Assembly: GCA_045863035.1 (NCBI GenBank)
Contig: BTUV01000130.1
Span: 1-6,505 of the forward strand
Length of the DNA: 6,505 nt
Origin: H2-BAC3 sp045863035
Lineage (GTDB): Bacteria > Bacteroidota > Ignavibacteria > Ignavibacteriales > Ignavibacteriaceae
Reading direction: 5' to 3'
The notes under the pieces are model-generated. The model saw only the letters and a list, made by a program, of their open reading frames with translations, did no database searches and was not told the origin of the DNA. Each line of letters begins with the position of its first letter. Position 1 is the stretch's first letter. Shown here piece after piece: positions 6,259-6,505 of this stretch. The translations under genes were made by a program, and so were the position numbers.

Positions 6259-6286
6259 CAATGAACAATTTACAATGTACAATGTA
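6259..6286. repeat. Heptamer tandem array D, one base after the DUF1648 stop
   Basis: Four exact-period units are CAATGAA (6259-6265), CAATTTA (6266-6272), CAATGTA (6273-6279) and CAATGTA (6280-6286). The array starts one base after the TAA at 6255-6257. The CAAT core is kept in all four units. It is the cleanest of the heptamer arrays in the window. Confidence 0.75.
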
Positions 6287-6307
6287 AAAACAATATATCC
6301 GTTTGTA

Positions 6308-6374
6308 GAGACGTTGCAATCGCCGCCCGTGATATATACAAACCTTCAGAACAACACGGCGATTGCAGCGTCTC
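6308..6374. repeat. 18-bp inverted repeat with 31-base loop
   Basis: GAGACGTTGCAATCGCCG (6308-6325) pairs with CGGCGATTGCAGCGTCTC (6357-6374) over all 18 positions. The single difference (T at 6314 opposite G) would be a G-U wobble in RNA. No T-run follows either end, so it is not a standard intrinsic terminator. GTAGAGACGTTGC-like palindromes are, as I recall, dispersed intergenic repeats in several phyla. A small non-autonomous palindromic element or an RNA hairpin past the DUF1648 gene are both possible. Confidence 0.7.
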
Positions 6375-6505
6375 AGGGAAAAACATGGGGTGCATTGTCA
6401 CGGGCAATCACATGGAAGACACAACATATATACCCGGTCAACGATTTTCAAACCCCGGAGGGGCGACATATTAATAACACCACAAAACCCAACAACCCCC
6501 AAACC
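6375..6505. other. Right-edge non-coding stretch with palindromes
   Basis: No supportable gene is present. A 29-codon frame at 6385-6474 is judged spurious. TCACGGGC (6398-6405) is the inverted copy of GCCCGTGA (6325-6332). CCCCGGAGGGG (6453-6463) is a tight 4-bp-stem palindrome. The last 25 bases are nearly free of G and T, A/C-rich with CCC runs, cut off by the window edge. Confidence 0.5.

Noticed and set aside
6385..6474. 29-codon plus-strand frame
   Set aside because: It is made of palindromic repeat sequence, including CCCCGGAGGGG, has no ribosome binding site, and resembles repeat-derived spurious proteins.

Overview
The window holds five credible protein genes, four on the minus strand and one on the plus strand. 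They are separated by gene-free stretches crowded with short tandem and inverted repeats. No tRNA, rRNA, CRISPR array, transposase or prophage gene was seen. Base composition is near 45% GC by eye. A TTG-started dxr, weak or absent Shine-Dalgarno sequences at two of the genes, and intergenic AATTnnn heptamer arrays together suggest a member of the Bacteroidota/Chlorobiota/Ignavibacteria side of the FCB group. This placement is an inference and is not proven by any single gene.

Layout, left to right: 1-114 has no supportable gene. A strong bidirectional hairpin terminator lies at 115-149. Next comes a minus-strand operon, read from right to left: a small four-helix membrane protein (2717-3196), then dxr (1559-2701, TTG start), then rseP (173-1534), ending at the terminator. 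The gaps inside the operon are only 15 and 24 bases. Bases 3197-3595 are non-coding and hold tandem arrays with periods of 7, 9 and 10 bases. A single-chain ADP-forming acyl-CoA synthetase follows (3596-5620, minus). It is divergent from a DUF1648 membrane protein gene (5739-6257, plus), with a 118-base divergent control region between them. The right end (6258-6505) holds a heptamer array, an 18-bp inverted repeat and other palindromes, but no gene.

Functionally, dxr makes 2-C-methyl-D-erythritol 4-phosphate for isoprenoid synthesis. RseP is an intramembrane zinc protease of the envelope-stress or signal-peptide clearance type. These two are neighbours in many bacteria. The acyl-CoA synthetase interconverts acyl-CoA plus ADP and phosphate with free acid plus ATP, which is typical of fermentative or peptide-degrading energy metabolism. 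The genes themselves are ordinary.

The less ordinary signals are at the nucleotide level. The self-complementary hexamer TATATA recurs at 14 places. The decamer CGTATATACT occurs three times inside the synthetase gene in three different reading frames. Heptamer-period arrays occur in every repeat-bearing gene-free stretch, and two of them start at or next to stop codons.
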